Source: Methylocystis sp. H62 (lineage in GTDB: Bacteria > Pseudomonadota > Alphaproteobacteria > Rhizobiales > Beijerinckiaceae). Taken from it: 64,000 nucleotides of DNA. Positions 37,974 to 48,065 of this stretch are shown here, piece by piece. The DNA lies in contig NZ_JADNQZ010000057.1 of assembly GCF_015709515.1 (NCBI RefSeq), positions 124,001-188,000 of the forward strand. The letters run 5' to 3'. The notes below the pieces were generated by a model. That model saw only the letters and a program-made list of their open reading frames with translations. It did not search any database and had not been told where the DNA came from. A program made the translations under genes and the position numbers. Within the stretch, counting starts at the first letter, position 1. Each line of letters starts with the position of its first letter.

Positions 37974-40268
37974 ATGGCCGACGACATGGCGGAAAATCGG
38001 GCGGAAGGAGAGCAGCGCGCGGCGATATCGGACAAGGAGGCGCTGCTGTTTCATTCGCGCGGCCGGCCCGGCAAGCTCGCGGTCGTCGCCTCGAAGCCGA
38101 TGGCGACTCAGCGCGACCTGTCGCTCGCCTATTCGCCGGGCGTCGCCGTGCCGGTGCTCGCCATCGCCAAGGATCCTTCGGCGGCGTTCGATTACACGAC
38201 CCGCGGCAACATGGTCGCCGTCATCACCAACGGCACCGCGATCCTCGGGCTCGGCGATCTCGGCGCGCTGGCGGCGAAGCCGGTGATGGAAGGCAAGGCC
38301 GCGCTGTTCAAGCGGTTCGCGGACATCGATTCCATTGATCTCGAGATCGATACGAAGGACGTGGATGCGTTCGTCAACGCCGTGCGGTATCTCGGCCCCT
38401 CGTTCGGCGGCATCAATCTCGAAGACATCAAGGCGCCGGAGTGTTTCGTCATCGAGGAGCGGCTGCGCGACCTCATGGACATTCCGGTCTTCCATGACGA
38501 TCAGCACGGCACGGCGATCATCTCCGCCGCCGGCATGCTCAACGCGCTGCTGCTGACGGGCCGCGACATCGGATCGGCGAAACTCGTCTGCAATGGCGCC
38601 GGCGCCGCCGGCATCGCCTGTCTCGATCTCGCGAAAGCGATGGGTTTCGATCCGCGCAACGTCATTCTGTGCGACACCAAGGGCGTCGTCTATCGCGGCC
38701 GCCAGGAGGGCATGAACCAGTGGAAGAGCGCGCACGCCGTCGACACCACGGCGCGAACGCTCGCCGAGGCGCTCGAAGGAGCCGACATCTTCTACGGCCT
38801 CTCCGTCAAGGGGGCCCTGACGCCGAACATGCTGCGCAGCATGGCGGACAACCCGATCGTCTTCGCCATGGCCAATCCCGACCCGGAGATCACGCCGGAA
38901 GAAGCGCGCGCCACGCGCGCCGACGTGATCATCGCCACGGGCCGTTCCGACTATCCCAACCAGATCAATAACGTCCTGGGCTTTCCGTATATTTTCCGGG
39001 GCGCGCTCGATGTGCGCGCCAAGACGATCAACATGGAGATGAAGATCGCTGCGACGAAGGCGCTCGCCGATCTCGCGCGCGAGGACGTGCCGGACGAAGT
39101 CGCCAACGCCTACCGAGGCGCGCGGCCGCGTTTCGGCCGTGACTATATTATCCCGGCGCCGTTCGACCCGCGCCTCATCTCCATCATTCCGCCCGCCGTG
39201 GCGCTCGCGGCGATGGACACCGGCGTCGCGCGCCGCCCCATCGTCGACATGAAAGCCTATCGCGCTGAGCTCTCGGCGCGCCGCGATCCGATCGCGGGTC
39301 TGATGCAGACGGTCCACGAACGCGTGCGGCGTGATCCCAAGCGCGTCGTCTTCGCCGAGGGCGAGGAGGAGCAGGTCATCCGGGCCGCCCTATCCTTCGT
39401 TCATCAGGGTTTCGGACGCGCCGTGCTCGTCGGCCGAGAGGATCGCGTCAAGGAAGCGGCGGCGAACGCCGGCCTTGAGCTTCCCGCAGAGATCGAAATC
39501 CACAACGCCAGACTCTCGAGCCGCAACTCGGTCTATGCGCAGTTCCTGTTCGAGCGCCTGCAGCGCAAGGGCTATCTGATGCGCGACTGCCAGCGGCTGA
39601 TCAATCAGGACCGCAATCATTTCGCCGCCGCGATGGTGGCGCAGGGCGACGCCGACGCCATGGTGACGGGCGTCACGCGCAATTTCTCCCACGCGCTTGA
39701 AGACGTGCGCCGCGTGATCGACCACAAGCCGGGCCACCGCGTCATCGGCGCGTCGATCATTCTCGCCAATGGCCGGGTCGTCGTCGTCGCCGATACGGCC
39801 ATCACCGAAATGCCCGACGCCCACGAGCTGGCTGAAATCGCCATCGAGGCGGCCGGCGTGGCGCGCCGCATCGGACTCGTGCCGCGGGTCGCCATGCTGG
39901 CCTTTTCGACATTCGGCTATCCGCCCGGCGAGCGCACGGCGCGCGTGCACCAGGCGGTCAACGTTCTCGACCAACGGCGCGTCGATTTCGAATATGAGGG
40001 CGAGATGGGCGCTGACATTGCGCTCAATAAGGATTTGATGAGCGCCTATCCGTTTTCGCGACTCACCGATACGGCGAATGTCCTTGTCATGCCAGCGTTT
40101 CATTCGGCGGCTATTTCGACAAAAATGTTACAGGAACTGGGCGGCGCGACCGTTCTCGGTCCGCTGATCGTCGGACTCGACAAACCGATTCAAATCGTCC
40201 AACTCGGCGCGACGGACACGGAGATCGTCAATATGGCGGCGCTCGCCGCCTTTGGCGTCGGCGGATGA
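37974..40268 (+). CDS. maeB: NADP-dependent malic enzyme with phosphotransacetylase-like domain
   Basis: About 764 residues. The N-terminal malic enzyme domain (residues 1-430) has [11 protein letters not shown], the nucleotide-binding [17 protein letters not shown] and the metal/substrate region ECFVIEERL...FHDDQHGTA. The C-terminal 330 residues resemble phosphate acetyltransferase but act as a regulatory domain in this family. It decarboxylates malate to pyruvate and makes NADPH. The ATG at 37974 has AAAGGGGCGG upstream. Confidence 0.95.
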   Translation: MADDMAENRAEGEQRAAISDKEALLFHSRGRPGKLAVVASKPMATQRDLSLAYSPGVAVPVLAIAKDPSAAFDYTTRGNMVAVITNGTAILGLGDLGALAAKPVMEGKAALFKRFADIDSIDLEIDTKDVDAFVNAVRYLGPSFGGINLEDIKAPECFVIEERLRDLMDIPVFHDDQHGTAIISAAGMLNALLLTGRDIGSAKLVCNGAGAAGIACLDLAKAMGFDPRNVILCDTKGVVYRGRQEGMNQWKSAHAVDTTARTLAEALEGADIFYGLSVKGALTPNMLRSMADNPIVFAMANPDPEITPEEARATRADVIIATGRSDYPNQINNVLGFPYIFRGALDVRAKTINMEMKIAATKALADLAREDVPDEVANAYRGARPRFGRDYIIPAPFDPRLISIIPPAVALAAMDTGVARRPIVDMKAYRAELSARRDPIAGLMQTVHERVRRDPKRVVFAEGEEEQVIRAALSFVHQGFGRAVLVGREDRVKEAAANAGLELPAEIEIHNARLSSRNSVYAQFLFERLQRKGYLMRDCQRLINQDRNHFAAAMVAQGDADAMVTGVTRNFSHALEDVRRVIDHKPGHRVIGASIILANGRVVVVADTAITEMPDAHELAEIAIEAAGVARRIGLVPRVAMLAFSTFGYPPGERTARVHQAVNVLDQRRVDFEYEGEMGADIALNKDLMSAYPFSRLTDTANVLVMPAFHSAAISTKMLQELGGATVLGPLIVGLDKPIQIVQLGATDTEIVNMAALAAFGVGG

Positions 40269-40413
40269 CCCATCCCTTGATGGGTAGAGTCGCGCGGCAG
40301 GCGCGGGCGGGCTGAACCGCGCGTCCCGCACTCTGCTCCCCTCCACCCGCGCGGCTTCCCCGCGCGACCTCCCCTTGGGAGGCGATCGCACATGAAGCGA
40401 GAGACTGACGCTG

Positions 40414-41718
40414 ATGAACATTACAATGATTGGTTCTGGCTATGTGGGTCTGGTTTCGGGCGCCTGTTTCGCCGACTTCGGCCATAACGTCATTTGCGTC
40501 GACGCCGACGCGAACAAGATCGAGCGCCTGAAGGCGGGTGAGATTCCGATCTTCGAACCCGGCCTCGACGAACTCGTCGCCAATAACGTCGAACAGAACC
40601 GGCTCTCCTTCACCACCGAACTCGAACCGGCGGTCAAAGGCGCGGACGCGGTTTTCATTGCGGTCGGCACGCCGTCGCGGCGCGGCGATGGCCATGCGGA
40701 TCTGTCCTTCGTCTACGCCGTCGCACAGACCATCGCCAAAGCGCTCAAAGGATTCACGGTCGTCGTCAATAAATCGACTGTCCCCGTCGGCACCGGCGAC
40801 GAAGTCGAGCGCATCATCCGCGAGGTCAATCCGGACGCCGACTTCACCGTCGTCTCCAATCCCGAATTCTTGCGCGAAGGCGCGGCGATCGAGGATTTCA
40901 AACGCCCCGATCGCGTCGTCATCGGCATCGAAGATCCGCGCGCGCGCGAAGTGATGGAGGAAATCTATCGTCCGCTGTCGCTGAACGCGCCGCCGCTGGT
41001 CTTCGTTGGCCGCCGCACGTCGGAACTCACCAAATACGCGGCGAACGCTTTTCTCGCGACGAAGATCACCTTCATCAACGAAATCGCCGATCTGTGCGAG
41101 AAGGTCGGCGCCGACGTGCAGGAGGTCGCGCGCGGCATCGGACTCGACAAGCGCATCGGCGGGAAATTCCTGCACGCGGGCCCCGGCTATGGCGGCTCCT
41201 GCTTTCCGAAGGACACGCTGGCGCTGATCAAGACGGGACAGGACGAGGGCGCTGCGCTGCGCATCGTCGAGACGGTCGTCGCGGTGAACGACGCGCGCAA
41301 GCGGGCGATGGCGCGCAAGGTGATCAACGCGCTCGGCGGCTCGGTGCGCGGCAAGAAGATCGCGCTTCTGGGATTGGCCTTCAAGCCCAACACCGACGAC
41401 ATGCGCGACGCGCCCTCGCTCGCCATCGTCGCCTCGCTCGCCGGCGACGGGGCGCAGGTGCACGCCTATGACCCCGAGAGCATGGCGCAGGCGCGTCCGC
41501 TGATGCCGGAGGTCACCTTCCACGACAACGCCTATTCGGCGCTGGAAGGCGCCGACGCGCTCGCCATCGTCACCGAATGGGACGCCTTCCGCGCGCTCGA
41601 TCTCGATCGGGTCAGGAGCCTCTTGAAGCAGCCGATCATCGTCGATCTGCGCAACGTCTATCGGCCGGGCGACGTGCGCAAGCGCGGCTTCACCTATGTG
41701 AGCGTCGGACGGACGTGA
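40414..41718 (+). CDS. ugd: UDP-glucose 6-dehydrogenase
   Basis: 434 residues. It oxidises UDP-glucose to UDP-glucuronate for exopolysaccharide and envelope sugars. The N-terminal NAD fold starts ITMIGSGYVGLVSGACFA, and the catalytic cysteine is Cys263 in GGSCFPKD. The C-terminal UDP-binding part has GLAFKPNTDDMRDAPS. It stands alone on the plus strand, without other polysaccharide genes nearby. Confidence 0.96.
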   Translation: MNITMIGSGYVGLVSGACFADFGHNVICVDADANKIERLKAGEIPIFEPGLDELVANNVEQNRLSFTTELEPAVKGADAVFIAVGTPSRRGDGHADLSFVYAVAQTIAKALKGFTVVVNKSTVPVGTGDEVERIIREVNPDADFTVVSNPEFLREGAAIEDFKRPDRVVIGIEDPRAREVMEEIYRPLSLNAPPLVFVGRRTSELTKYAANAFLATKITFINEIADLCEKVGADVQEVARGIGLDKRIGGKFLHAGPGYGGSCFPKDTLALIKTGQDEGAALRIVETVVAVNDARKRAMARKVINALGGSVRGKKIALLGLAFKPNTDDMRDAPSLAIVASLAGDGAQVHAYDPESMAQARPLMPEVTFHDNAYSALEGADALAIVTEWDAFRALDLDRVRSLLKQPIIVDLRNVYRPGDVRKRGFTYVSVGRT

Positions 41719-41743
41719 GAGGGCTTACGCGGAGGATTGTGTC

Positions 41744-42130
41744 GTGACGGACGACGAAAGAGCCATTCGCGAATTGGTCGAAGCCTGGATGGCCTGCAGC
41801 AAAGCGGGCGACCTTTCAGCGCTGCTCGATCTGATGACGGATGACGTGATTTTTTTGACGCCCGGGGGAAAGCCCTTCGGCAAGGAGGCTTTCGCAGCCG
41901 CGTCGAAAAACATGAAGAACGTCGCAATCGAGGGGCGCAGCGACATCCAGGAGCTCTGCATTTTTGGCGCCTGGGCCTATATGCGCAGTTACATCGAGAT
42001 GACGGCGACGCCTCTGGGCGGCGCGCCGGTGCGTCGGAGCGGATATGCGCTGACGATTCTGCGTAAGGAAGCCGACGGAAAATGGCGGCTGGCCCGAGAC
42101 GCAAATCTTTTGGCTGCGGAAAAATCCTGA
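41744..42130 (+). CDS. SnoaL-like/DUF4440 (NTF2-fold) protein
   Basis: 128 residues with the NTF2-like pattern: RELVEAWMACSKAGDLSALLDLMTDDVIFLTPGG near the start and KWRLARDAN at the end. The family includes small isomerases and binding proteins, and no substrate can be inferred. A GTG start 25 bases after ugd suggests possible cotranscription. A strong terminator follows. Confidence 0.85.
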   Translation: MTDDERAIRELVEAWMACSKAGDLSALLDLMTDDVIFLTPGGKPFGKEAFAAASKNMKNVAIEGRSDIQELCIFGAWAYMRSYIEMTATPLGGAPVRRSGYALTILRKEADGKWRLARDANLLAAEKS

Positions 42131-42186
42131 ACCGAAAAGTCTTTCACCGTCGACTCGCGCAGCTACCGCGCCGCGCCCTCACAAAG

Positions 42187-42219
42187 AAAAAAGCGCCGGC
42201 CATGGGCCGGCGCTTTTTT
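42187..42219. terminator. Perfect bidirectional intrinsic terminator
   Basis: A 15-base perfect stem (AAAAAAGCGCCGGCC / GGCCGGCGCTTTTTT) with a three-base ATG loop. It has A and T tracts on both sides and lies between two convergent genes, so it ends both transcripts. Confidence 0.93.
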
Positions 42220-42236
42220 GTATTCGCGAGCGACGC

Positions 42237-43523
42237 CTACTGCGCCGCGAGTTTGATTTCGGGATAGCTGCACTTTCCGTCGCTCTTCTCCTCGACATGG
42301 AGATGCGACGGCGGCTCGACGAAGGGAATGCCGAGCGTGCGCCAGACGTCGACGAGAGACTCGACGAGGTTCGCGATATGCGCCTGCGTGTGGCAGGGCG
42401 TCGGCGTGACGCGCAGCCGCTCGCTTCCCTTCGCCACCGTCGGATAGTTGATCGGCTGAATGTAGATCGAGTGGCGATCGAGCAGCAGATCGCTCGCCGC
42501 CTTGCACAGCTCGGCGTCGCGCACCATCACCGGCACGATATGCGAGCCATTTTCCATGACGGGCAGGCCGGCGGCGGCGAGGGCGTGCTTGGTGATATGC
42601 GAGGCGCGCTGATGCGCCGCGCGCAAATCCGGCCGGCGCTTGAGCAGCCGGACGGCGGCGCAGGCCGCGGCGGCGACCGCCGGCGGCAGCGCCGTCGTGA
42701 AGATGAAGGAGGCCGCGTAGGACCGGATCGCGTCAATGATGACGGCGTCGCCGGCGATATAGCCGCCCATCGTGCCGAAGCCCTTGGCGAGCGTGCCCTC
42801 GATCACATGGACGCGCGCCATAACGCCTTCGCGTTCGCAAACGCCGCCGCCGCGCGCGCCATACATGCCGACCGCATGCACCTCGTCGACATAGGTCATC
42901 GCGCCATAGCGCTCGGCGAGCGCGACGATGTCGGCGACCGGCGCGATATTGCCGTTCATCGAATAGAGACTTTCGAAGACGACGAGCTTGGGCCGATCGC
43001 CCGCTTCGATCAGCAGCTCTTCGAGATGCGCAAGATCATTATGGCGAAAGATCTTCTTCTCGGCGCGCGAACGCTTCACGCCTTCGATCATCGAATTATG
43101 GTTCGAGGCGTCGGACAGAATGACGCAATTGGGCAGCAGGTCGGCGATGGTCGAAATCGCCGCGAGATTGGAAATCCAGCCCGAGGTGAAGACGAGCGCG
43201 GCTTCCTTGCCGTGAAGATCGGCGAGTTCGCGCTCAAGCTCGACGATGGCGTGGCTGGTGCCGGAAATGTTGCGGGTGCCGCCGGAGCCGGCGCCGACCC
43301 GGCCAGCCGTGTCGACCATCGCGGCGATCACGTCGGGGTGCTGACCCATGCCGAGATAGTCGTTGGAGCACCATATGGTCACGGGCTCGACCGAGCCGTC
43401 GTCGCGATGCCAATTGGCGAGGGGAAAAGCTTCGACGTCGCGCTCCAAATGCGCAAAGACGCGGTAGCGGCGCTCGTCCTTTAGACGGGAGACGGCGGCC
43501 TCGAAGTAACGCCGATAGAGCAT
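42237..43523 (-). CDS. hemA: 5-aminolevulinate synthase
   Basis: 428 residues. PLP enzyme of the alphaproteobacterial C5-independent (Shemin) route, condensing glycine and succinyl-CoA as the first step of haem and corrin synthesis. Motifs: [43 protein letters not shown] and the PLP lysine in [13 protein letters not shown]. The length is as expected. It is convergent with the NTF2-like gene through the perfect terminator. No clear Fnr box was seen upstream. Confidence 0.97.
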   Translation of the reverse strand: MLYRRYFEAAVSRLKDERRYRVFAHLERDVEAFPLANWHRDDGSVEPVTIWCSNDYLGMGQHPDVIAAMVDTAGRVGAGSGGTRNISGTSHAIVELERELADLHGKEAALVFTSGWISNLAAISTIADLLPNCVILSDASNHNSMIEGVKRSRAEKKIFRHNDLAHLEELLIEAGDRPKLVVFESLYSMNGNIAPVADIVALAERYGAMTYVDEVHAVGMYGARGGGVCEREGVMARVHVIEGTLAKGFGTMGGYIAGDAVIIDAIRSYAASFIFTTALPPAVAAAACAAVRLLKRRPDLRAAHQRASHITKHALAAAGLPVMENGSHIVPVMVRDAELCKAASDLLLDRHSIYIQPINYPTVAKGSERLRVTPTPCHTQAHIANLVESLVDVWRTLGIPFVEPPSHLHVEEKSDGKCSYPEIKLAAQ

Positions 43524-43845
43524 GCTCCAACCCTTTGATTTTTCTCTTTGCCCCCGAAACCGACGACAAGGCCCCCGTCCTGCCCGCCGTCTAGTTTGGA
43601 CGTTTTCTTACATAGCCGATCCGCGCCTGAAAGGCGAGTGGCCGAATGACGCGCCCGCGCCTCTTTTCTTGCGCAATGCGGGGCCACATCGAATGAAAAC
43701 AATGGCGCCACGAGGCCGCCGCGCCGCACGGCGGCGCCCCGAGCGCGCCGTGCCTGGCGCCGCCTTCACCGGGGCTTTTTCAAGCGCGGCGTTTATGAGA
43801 TGACCGGCTGGCCTCGCGTGAGGTAACGAAGAGACGGGGGTGCGC
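43524..43845. other. Divergent intergenic region of hemA and the adenosyltransferase gene
   Basis: It should hold both promoters. A frame on the plus strand is Arg/Pro-rich and looks spurious. No palindromic Fnr/FixK element (TTGAT-N4-ATCAA) was seen. Confidence 0.4.
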
Positions 43846-44388
43846 GTGACGGCGATGAAGCTCTATACGAAAAAAGGCGACAGAGGCCAGACAAGCCTCT
43901 TCTCGGGGCGGCGGGCCGCGAAGTTCGATCCGCGCGTCGCGGCGGTCGGCGATCTCGACGAATTGTCCGCGAGCCTCGGGCTCGCGCGGGTCGTCTTCCC
44001 CGAGGCGAACGATCTTTTGAGCCGCGCGCAAAAGGCGCTCTACACGATCAGCGCCATCGTCAGCGCGGAAGCGCGGAAGATCGATCTTGCCTTCGACGCC
44101 GCCGAGACCGCGGCGCTCGAAGCCGAGATCGATCGCGCCACCGACGCGCTGCCGCCGCTGCGCGACTTCATCTATCCGGGAGAGGCGGAAGCGAGCGCGC
44201 GTCTCCACATGGCGCGCGCCGTGGCGCGACGGGCCGAGCGCAGCGTCGCCGCGCTCGATGAACCGCCGGCGCCCGAAAGCGCCCTCGCCTATCTCAATCG
44301 CCTGAGCGATTTATTGTTCGCGCTGGCGCGGCTCGCGGACCTGCACAGCGGACACGCGGACCGGATGCTCGGCGGGCATGCGCCGTGA
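43846..44388 (+). CDS. pduO: ATP:cob(I)alamin adenosyltransferase, PduO type
   Basis: About 180 residues. It makes adenosylcobalamin from cob(I)alamin and ATP. The PduO start KLYTKKGDRGQTSLFSG forms the ATP site, VGDLDELSASLGLAR follows, and the C-terminal YLNRLSDLLFALAR matches the family. GTG at 43846 is favoured by GGGGG five bases upstream, though an ATG at 43855 gives a similar protein. It belongs to the cobalamin theme of the window (metH, btuB). Confidence 0.92.
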   Translation: MTAMKLYTKKGDRGQTSLFSGRRAAKFDPRVAAVGDLDELSASLGLARVVFPEANDLLSRAQKALYTISAIVSAEARKIDLAFDAAETAALEAEIDRATDALPPLRDFIYPGEAEASARLHMARAVARRAERSVAALDEPPAPESALAYLNRLSDLLFALARLADLHSGHADRMLGGHAP

Positions 44389-44510
44389 AGGCCGCTTGGC
44401 GCCGAGAGCGGAGATTTCTTCCGGTCAGGTTCCAGGCAAATTTTGAATGAGGCTGGCGAAAGTGTCGTCATCCTCGCCTCCCGCCGTTACGTTGCGCGCC
44501 TTCATGGGCG

Positions 44511-44535
44511 GGAACAAGCAAGCGGGGCTGGCGTT
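44511..44535 (+). promoter_or_regulatory. EcfG-dependent promoter (perfect consensus)
   Basis: GGAAC-N16-CGTT, an exact match to the alphaproteobacterial general stress sigma factor promoter. It lies about 65 bases before the start of the secreted Gly/Tyr-rich protein gene and reads toward it. Confidence 0.75.
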
Positions 44536-44600
44536 ACAAGGGTGGGCGTTGGGGTTTGTCCAACAAGGGCCTGGCTGAGCCCTGCCCTGGAGTTCCGCCA

Positions 44601-44981
44601 ATGGCGACCTCACGAAAGATAATGACTGCGGCGCTCGCCGCCACGATCGCAATCACTATGCTGTCAATTTCGAGCCCAGCTTCAGCTTGGAGCCGCTGCG
44701 GTAGGAATTTGGGGCCAGGCTACTACGGCATGGCGCTCCGCGCGGCGGCGCCAATCCCCTATAGCTACGGCTATTATGGCTCCGCCAATCCATCGGGGTA
44801 CGGCTATTACGGCTCTGGAAACGCCGGCTATTACGGCGCAGCAACTTCCACGCCTGTCGCGAGTGAGGGATATTATTGTGCGACCGGCGTGAAAACTTGC
44901 TTGCTCCGCGAGCCCGGATGGCTCGGAACAGGTTGTTCCTGCGCAGTGTCGTGCGGGCGTGCACGCGGAATAGTTGAATAG
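44601..44981 (+). CDS. Secreted Gly/Tyr-rich, Cys-containing small protein
   Basis: About 126 residues. The signal peptide (AALAATIAITMLSISSPASA) is clear. The mature part holds tyrosine/glycine repeats (YSYGYYGSANPSGYGYYGSG) and a C-terminal block with six cysteines (YYCATGVKTCLLREPGWLGTGCSC and AVSCG). The layout suggests a disulfide-bonded extracellular or envelope protein. TGGAG is upstream of the ATG. A perfect EcfG promoter in front indicates induction in general stress. No family was recognised. Confidence 0.75.
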   Translation: MATSRKIMTAALAATIAITMLSISSPASAWSRCGRNLGPGYYGMALRAAAPIPYSYGYYGSANPSGYGYYGSGNAGYYGAATSTPVASEGYYCATGVKTCLLREPGWLGTGCSCAVSCGRARGIVE

Positions 44982-44994
44982 CGTCGCAAAGAAG

Positions 44995-45023
44995 CTGCGG
45001 CCGAGATAAGCAATCGGCCGCAG
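44995..45023. terminator. Stem-loop downstream of the secreted protein gene
   Basis: Arms CTGCGGCCGA / TCGGCCGCAG with a nine-base loop, followed by TGTTTCGTT. It is 13 bases after the stop. The weak T tract makes it a moderate terminator. Confidence 0.6.
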
Positions 45024-45173
45024 TGTTTCGTTACAATATGAGGCGCGCTACGCGGCGCAGCTAAAAACGCCCTCACGCTAAATGTCCGCTGCGGGTGAAG
45101 TGAAGAGCGCCGGCTAGGCTGGCGCTACGCCTCCGCCTTCACGCGAGTTTCGACCGCGCGGCCGGCACGCCCA

Positions 45174-45983
45174 TCATCCATGGAAGACCGGAAACTGCTG
45201 AGGCTGGATCAGAATCAAAAGCCCGTACACGAAAATGGCGATGCCCATGGCCTGCGCCACGGCGGGCCCCCACGGCAAAGTCTTCTCGGCGAAAACGATC
45301 GCTGTCACGCTCGCAAGCGCAGCGACGTTCATCATGCCGAGAGGAAACATGATCGCGCAAAGCAGCCAGCAGCAGCCAAGGCACCAGGCGCCGTGGTGCG
45401 CGCCCATCTGCAGGGCGCCGAGCGTCCCCTCGCGCCAGGAGGTCATGATGAAGCTGATCGGCGTGCGGCATTTGGTCAGGCAGAGCTCTTTCAGCGGCGT
45501 GAGTTGGTAGAGCCCGGCGGCGATAAGGATCAAACCGCCGACGCGGCCCAGCGCCGGCGCCGAAAGATCCAGACGCGCAGCGCCAGCCTCCGCGGCGAGC
45601 GCGCCAATATAAGCGAGGAGGCCAGACGCCATCCAGACGAGCAGATAGCCGGCGAGGAAGGCCCAGGTTCCGACGAAGGCCTGTCCCCGTTTGCGGCGCG
45701 CGGCCTGCGTCTTGTGGAAGGTGAGCGCCATCGGCGCCACCGTTGGAAACATCATCGCAATCGTCATCGCCAGCCACACAGCGATGAACAGCGGCGCGCC
45801 GAGTCCCATGGACGGCGAGGCCATGCTGCTATGGGCGTCATGACCTGCGCCTTGCCAGATCAGAAGCGCCCACGCCGCGACCGACAAGGCGATCAGCATG
45901 GCCAGGATCGCGTGACGCTGAAGCGCGATCAGGTCCACGCGCGTCTGTTCCATGCGGGGGGCGCCGTCCGTCAATTCGACCAT
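45174..45983 (-). CDS. DUF2182 integral membrane protein
   Basis: 269 residues with about six to seven membrane helices. Family motifs are WLAMTIAMMFPTVAPMALTF and a cysteine-rich stretch, LKELCLTKCRTPISFI followed later by HHGAWCLGCCWLLCAIMFPLGMM. The cysteines, histidines and methionines suggest metal binding or transfer. It overlaps the upstream DUF1326 gene by 13 bases; this pair recurs in Proteobacteria, so the two products probably work together. Confidence 0.9.
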   Translation of the reverse strand: MVELTDGAPRMEQTRVDLIALQRHAILAMLIALSVAAWALLIWQGAGHDAHSSMASPSMGLGAPLFIAVWLAMTIAMMFPTVAPMALTFHKTQAARRKRGQAFVGTWAFLAGYLLVWMASGLLAYIGALAAEAGAARLDLSAPALGRVGGLILIAAGLYQLTPLKELCLTKCRTPISFIMTSWREGTLGALQMGAHHGAWCLGCCWLLCAIMFPLGMMNVAALASVTAIVFAEKTLPWGPAVAQAMGIAIFVYGLLILIQPQQFPVFHG

Positions 45984-46594
45984 TCGATCGGCGCGTAATG
46001 CCCGTTCTGGCCCGAATTATTCCAGTCCATGCCGTGGTCGCTGAAATGGTTGCCCGTGCGGCCGACGCCGAACGCGATTTTCTCCGGCGCGAGCGGATGC
46101 CCGGTCATGCCCCAGATTTCACCGCTCGGATGCATGCTGGCGAGCGGATCGACGGCGACGGCGAGAACGCCCGGGATTTCGACGAAGCGTGATTTTCCCT
46201 CGATCGTGTAATGGATCGATGTCTTCCTGACGCCGAGATGCGTTCCGACCAAAGGCGCGAAAACCGCCATCGGTCCGCCTTCGTCGCCGCCGAAAATTGC
46301 GCCCAGAGCGGCTGTCTGTTCGTCGGTTGCACGCTCGTCGATATAGACAGCGAGCGTCCAGTCACCCTCCGCCATCGGTCCCGGCGCATGCGCCGCAAGC
46401 GCCACATTCAGCCCATCCAGCGCCACGTCGCCATAATGGCCTTTGTCGATGTGGAACGCCAAAATGTTGTCGCAGCACCCTTGCGTCGGCGTCGCCATCA
46501 TGGCCTTCGTCGAGACCAGGCAGGGACAGACGATGTCGCAATTGCAGTTCTCGAGATAGTCGCCGACAAAGCGCCACTTCGTTCGCGTCGCCAT
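45971..46594 (-). CDS. DUF1326 protein
   Basis: 207 residues with a cysteine cluster at the N-terminus (YLENCNCDIVCPCLVS) and a conserved GHPLAPEKIAFGVG near the end. No signal peptide is visible. The cysteine pattern C-x-C-x3-C-x-C could bind a metal. Coupled to the DUF2182 membrane protein by overlap. The function of the pair is not established. Confidence 0.9.
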   Translation of the reverse strand: MATRTKWRFVGDYLENCNCDIVCPCLVSTKAMMATPTQGCCDNILAFHIDKGHYGDVALDGLNVALAAHAPGPMAEGDWTLAVYIDERATDEQTAALGAIFGGDEGGPMAVFAPLVGTHLGVRKTSIHYTIEGKSRFVEIPGVLAVAVDPLASMHPSGEIWGMTGHPLAPEKIAFGVGRTGNHFSDHGMDWNNSGQNGHYAPIEWSN

Positions 46595-46627
46595 TTTCTG
46601 CTTTCTCCGCGGCCGTAATGTGCGGAC

Positions 46628-47374
46628 CTAGAACGGCTCCTTGAAGGGCCGAAGGTCCATTTCGTGAGTCCAGGCGCTGCGCTTCTGACAGTGCAGCGCC
46701 CAATAGGCGTCGGCGATGTCGTCGACCGCAAGGACGCCGTCCGCGCCTTTCGAGCGCGCGTAGTCGGCGAAATTCGTCGCCGCATATTCTCCCGCGATCA
46801 CGCCGTCGACGACGATATGGGCGACATGAACCCCCTTTGAGCCAAACTCGCGCGCAAGCCCCTGGGCGACGGCGCGCAAGGCGGCTTTGGCGGCGGCGAA
46901 GGCCAGGAAGGGCGGACGCGCCCGCAAGGACGCCGTCGCGCCGGTGAACAGGATCGTGCCCTGCCCGCGCTGGGAGAAGCGCCGCGCGGCTTCCCGCCCG
47001 ACGACGAAGCCGCCGAGGGCGTTTTGGCGCCAAAGGCGCTCGAAGAGTTCGAGCGTCGTGTCCTGAGCAGAAGCGGCGACATTGCTCCCAACATTGTAGG
47101 CGACCAGCGCGAGGTCGCCGTCGCGGTCCGCTTCGTCGAAGAGGGCGGCGACATCGGCTTCGCTCGTGGCGTCTGCGACTTTAATCGCGACCGCGCCGCC
47201 CGTGGCGGCAATCTGCTCGGCGACGATTCGCAGCCGCTCGGGCGTGCGGCCCGCGACCATGACGCGGAGCCCTTCGCGCGCGAAACGCCGCGCCAGCGCG
47301 GCGCCGAGGCCCGACTCGGCGCCAACGCCAATCACGAGCGCGCTCCCCCTATTCGCCATCGCCGGTTCTGTCAT
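46628..47374 (-). CDS. Short-chain dehydrogenase/reductase family protein
   Basis: 248 residues with the Rossmann pattern ALVIGVGAESGLGAALARRF. The usual catalytic Tyr-x3-Lys is replaced by Phe-x3-Lys (LAFAAAKAAL), and the preceding Ser region is GATASL. The clade with HVAHIVVDGVI after that motif often has this change, so it may be natural to the subgroup. The substrate is unknown. It is on the same strand as the following methyltransferase gene. Confidence 0.87.
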   Translation of the reverse strand: MTEPAMANRGSALVIGVGAESGLGAALARRFAREGLRVMVAGRTPERLRIVAEQIAATGGAVAIKVADATSEADVAALFDEADRDGDLALVAYNVGSNVAASAQDTTLELFERLWRQNALGGFVVGREAARRFSQRGQGTILFTGATASLRARPPFLAFAAAKAALRAVAQGLAREFGSKGVHVAHIVVDGVIAGEYAATNFADYARSKGADGVLAVDDIADAYWALHCQKRSAWTHEMDLRPFKEPF

Positions 47375-47405
47375 GGCGCGTCAATTCTCTTCGGCCGCGC
47401 TCGCG

Positions 47406-48065
47406 TCATGCGCGTCCAAAGAGAAGAATGAAGTTGTTCGCCGGCATGTCCATAATTTTCTTAAGCGCGATATTGTGTGCGTTGGCGGCGCGTTCGAGAT
47501 CACGCACGTCCTTAAGGCCCCATTCGGCGACCTTGGGCGCAAGGATCTCCTGATCGAAAGCGGCGTTTGATTCGGTCGTATAGCTGCCGTCAACCTTGAA
47601 GGGCCCGTAGATCGCGACAAAGCCATCCTTGGTCAACACGCGGTCGGCGACTTGAGCGATGCCGTCGCAGATCGAGACCGGCGCGACCTGGAAGAGGTTC
47701 ACGACGAAAATGCCGTCGTAGAGCCGATCGCTGGCGCTGGGCCAGGTCTGGGGTTCAGTCAGATCGATTTTGATGGGATCGAAGATATTCTTGCCGCCTG
47801 CTTCGTCGCGCTTCTTCTTGATCGAATCGAACACTTCGACGTCATAGTCGGAAGGCTGAAACGACAGATTCGGGAAATGCGGCGCGAAATAGTTGATGTG
47901 GTTGCCGGCGCCGCTCGCAAGTTCAAGCACATTGCCGCTGTTCGGGAAGATCGCTCTGAACATGCTGAGAATCGGATCACGGTTTCGATTCCCCGCCCAA
48001 GCGACATAGGGGCTGAGCGGATGCGGATCGATCGGCGGACGGTCTGCAGGAACGTTGATGGACAT
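47406..48065 (-). CDS. DUF938 SAM-dependent methyltransferase-like protein
   Basis: About 219 residues. The N-terminal SPYVAWAGNRNRDPIL and the SAM motif VLELASGAGNHINYFAPHFP are typical of DUF938. The C-terminal region NNFILLFGR closes the fold. GAGGAGGG precedes the ATG at 48065. The substrate is unknown. It is divergent from a LysR-type gene, which may regulate it. Confidence 0.9.
   Translation of the reverse strand: MSINVPADRPPIDPHPLSPYVAWAGNRNRDPILSMFRAIFPNSGNVLELASGAGNHINYFAPHFPNLSFQPSDYDVEVFDSIKKKRDEAGGKNIFDPIKIDLTEPQTWPSASDRLYDGIFVVNLFQVAPVSICDGIAQVADRVLTKDGFVAIYGPFKVDGSYTTESNAAFDQEILAPKVAEWGLKDVRDLERAANAHNIALKKIMDMPANNFILLFGRA

Noticed and set aside
43522-43803. A 93-codon frame between hemA and the adenosyltransferase gene
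   Set aside because: Arg/Pro-rich, no ribosome binding site, and it overlaps the hemA start region.
46628-47374. Loss of the catalytic tyrosine in the SDR as an inactivating mutation
   Set aside because: Phe-x3-Lys with the following HVAHIVVDG pattern seems to be a feature of a whole SDR subgroup, so it is not a clear sign of decay.
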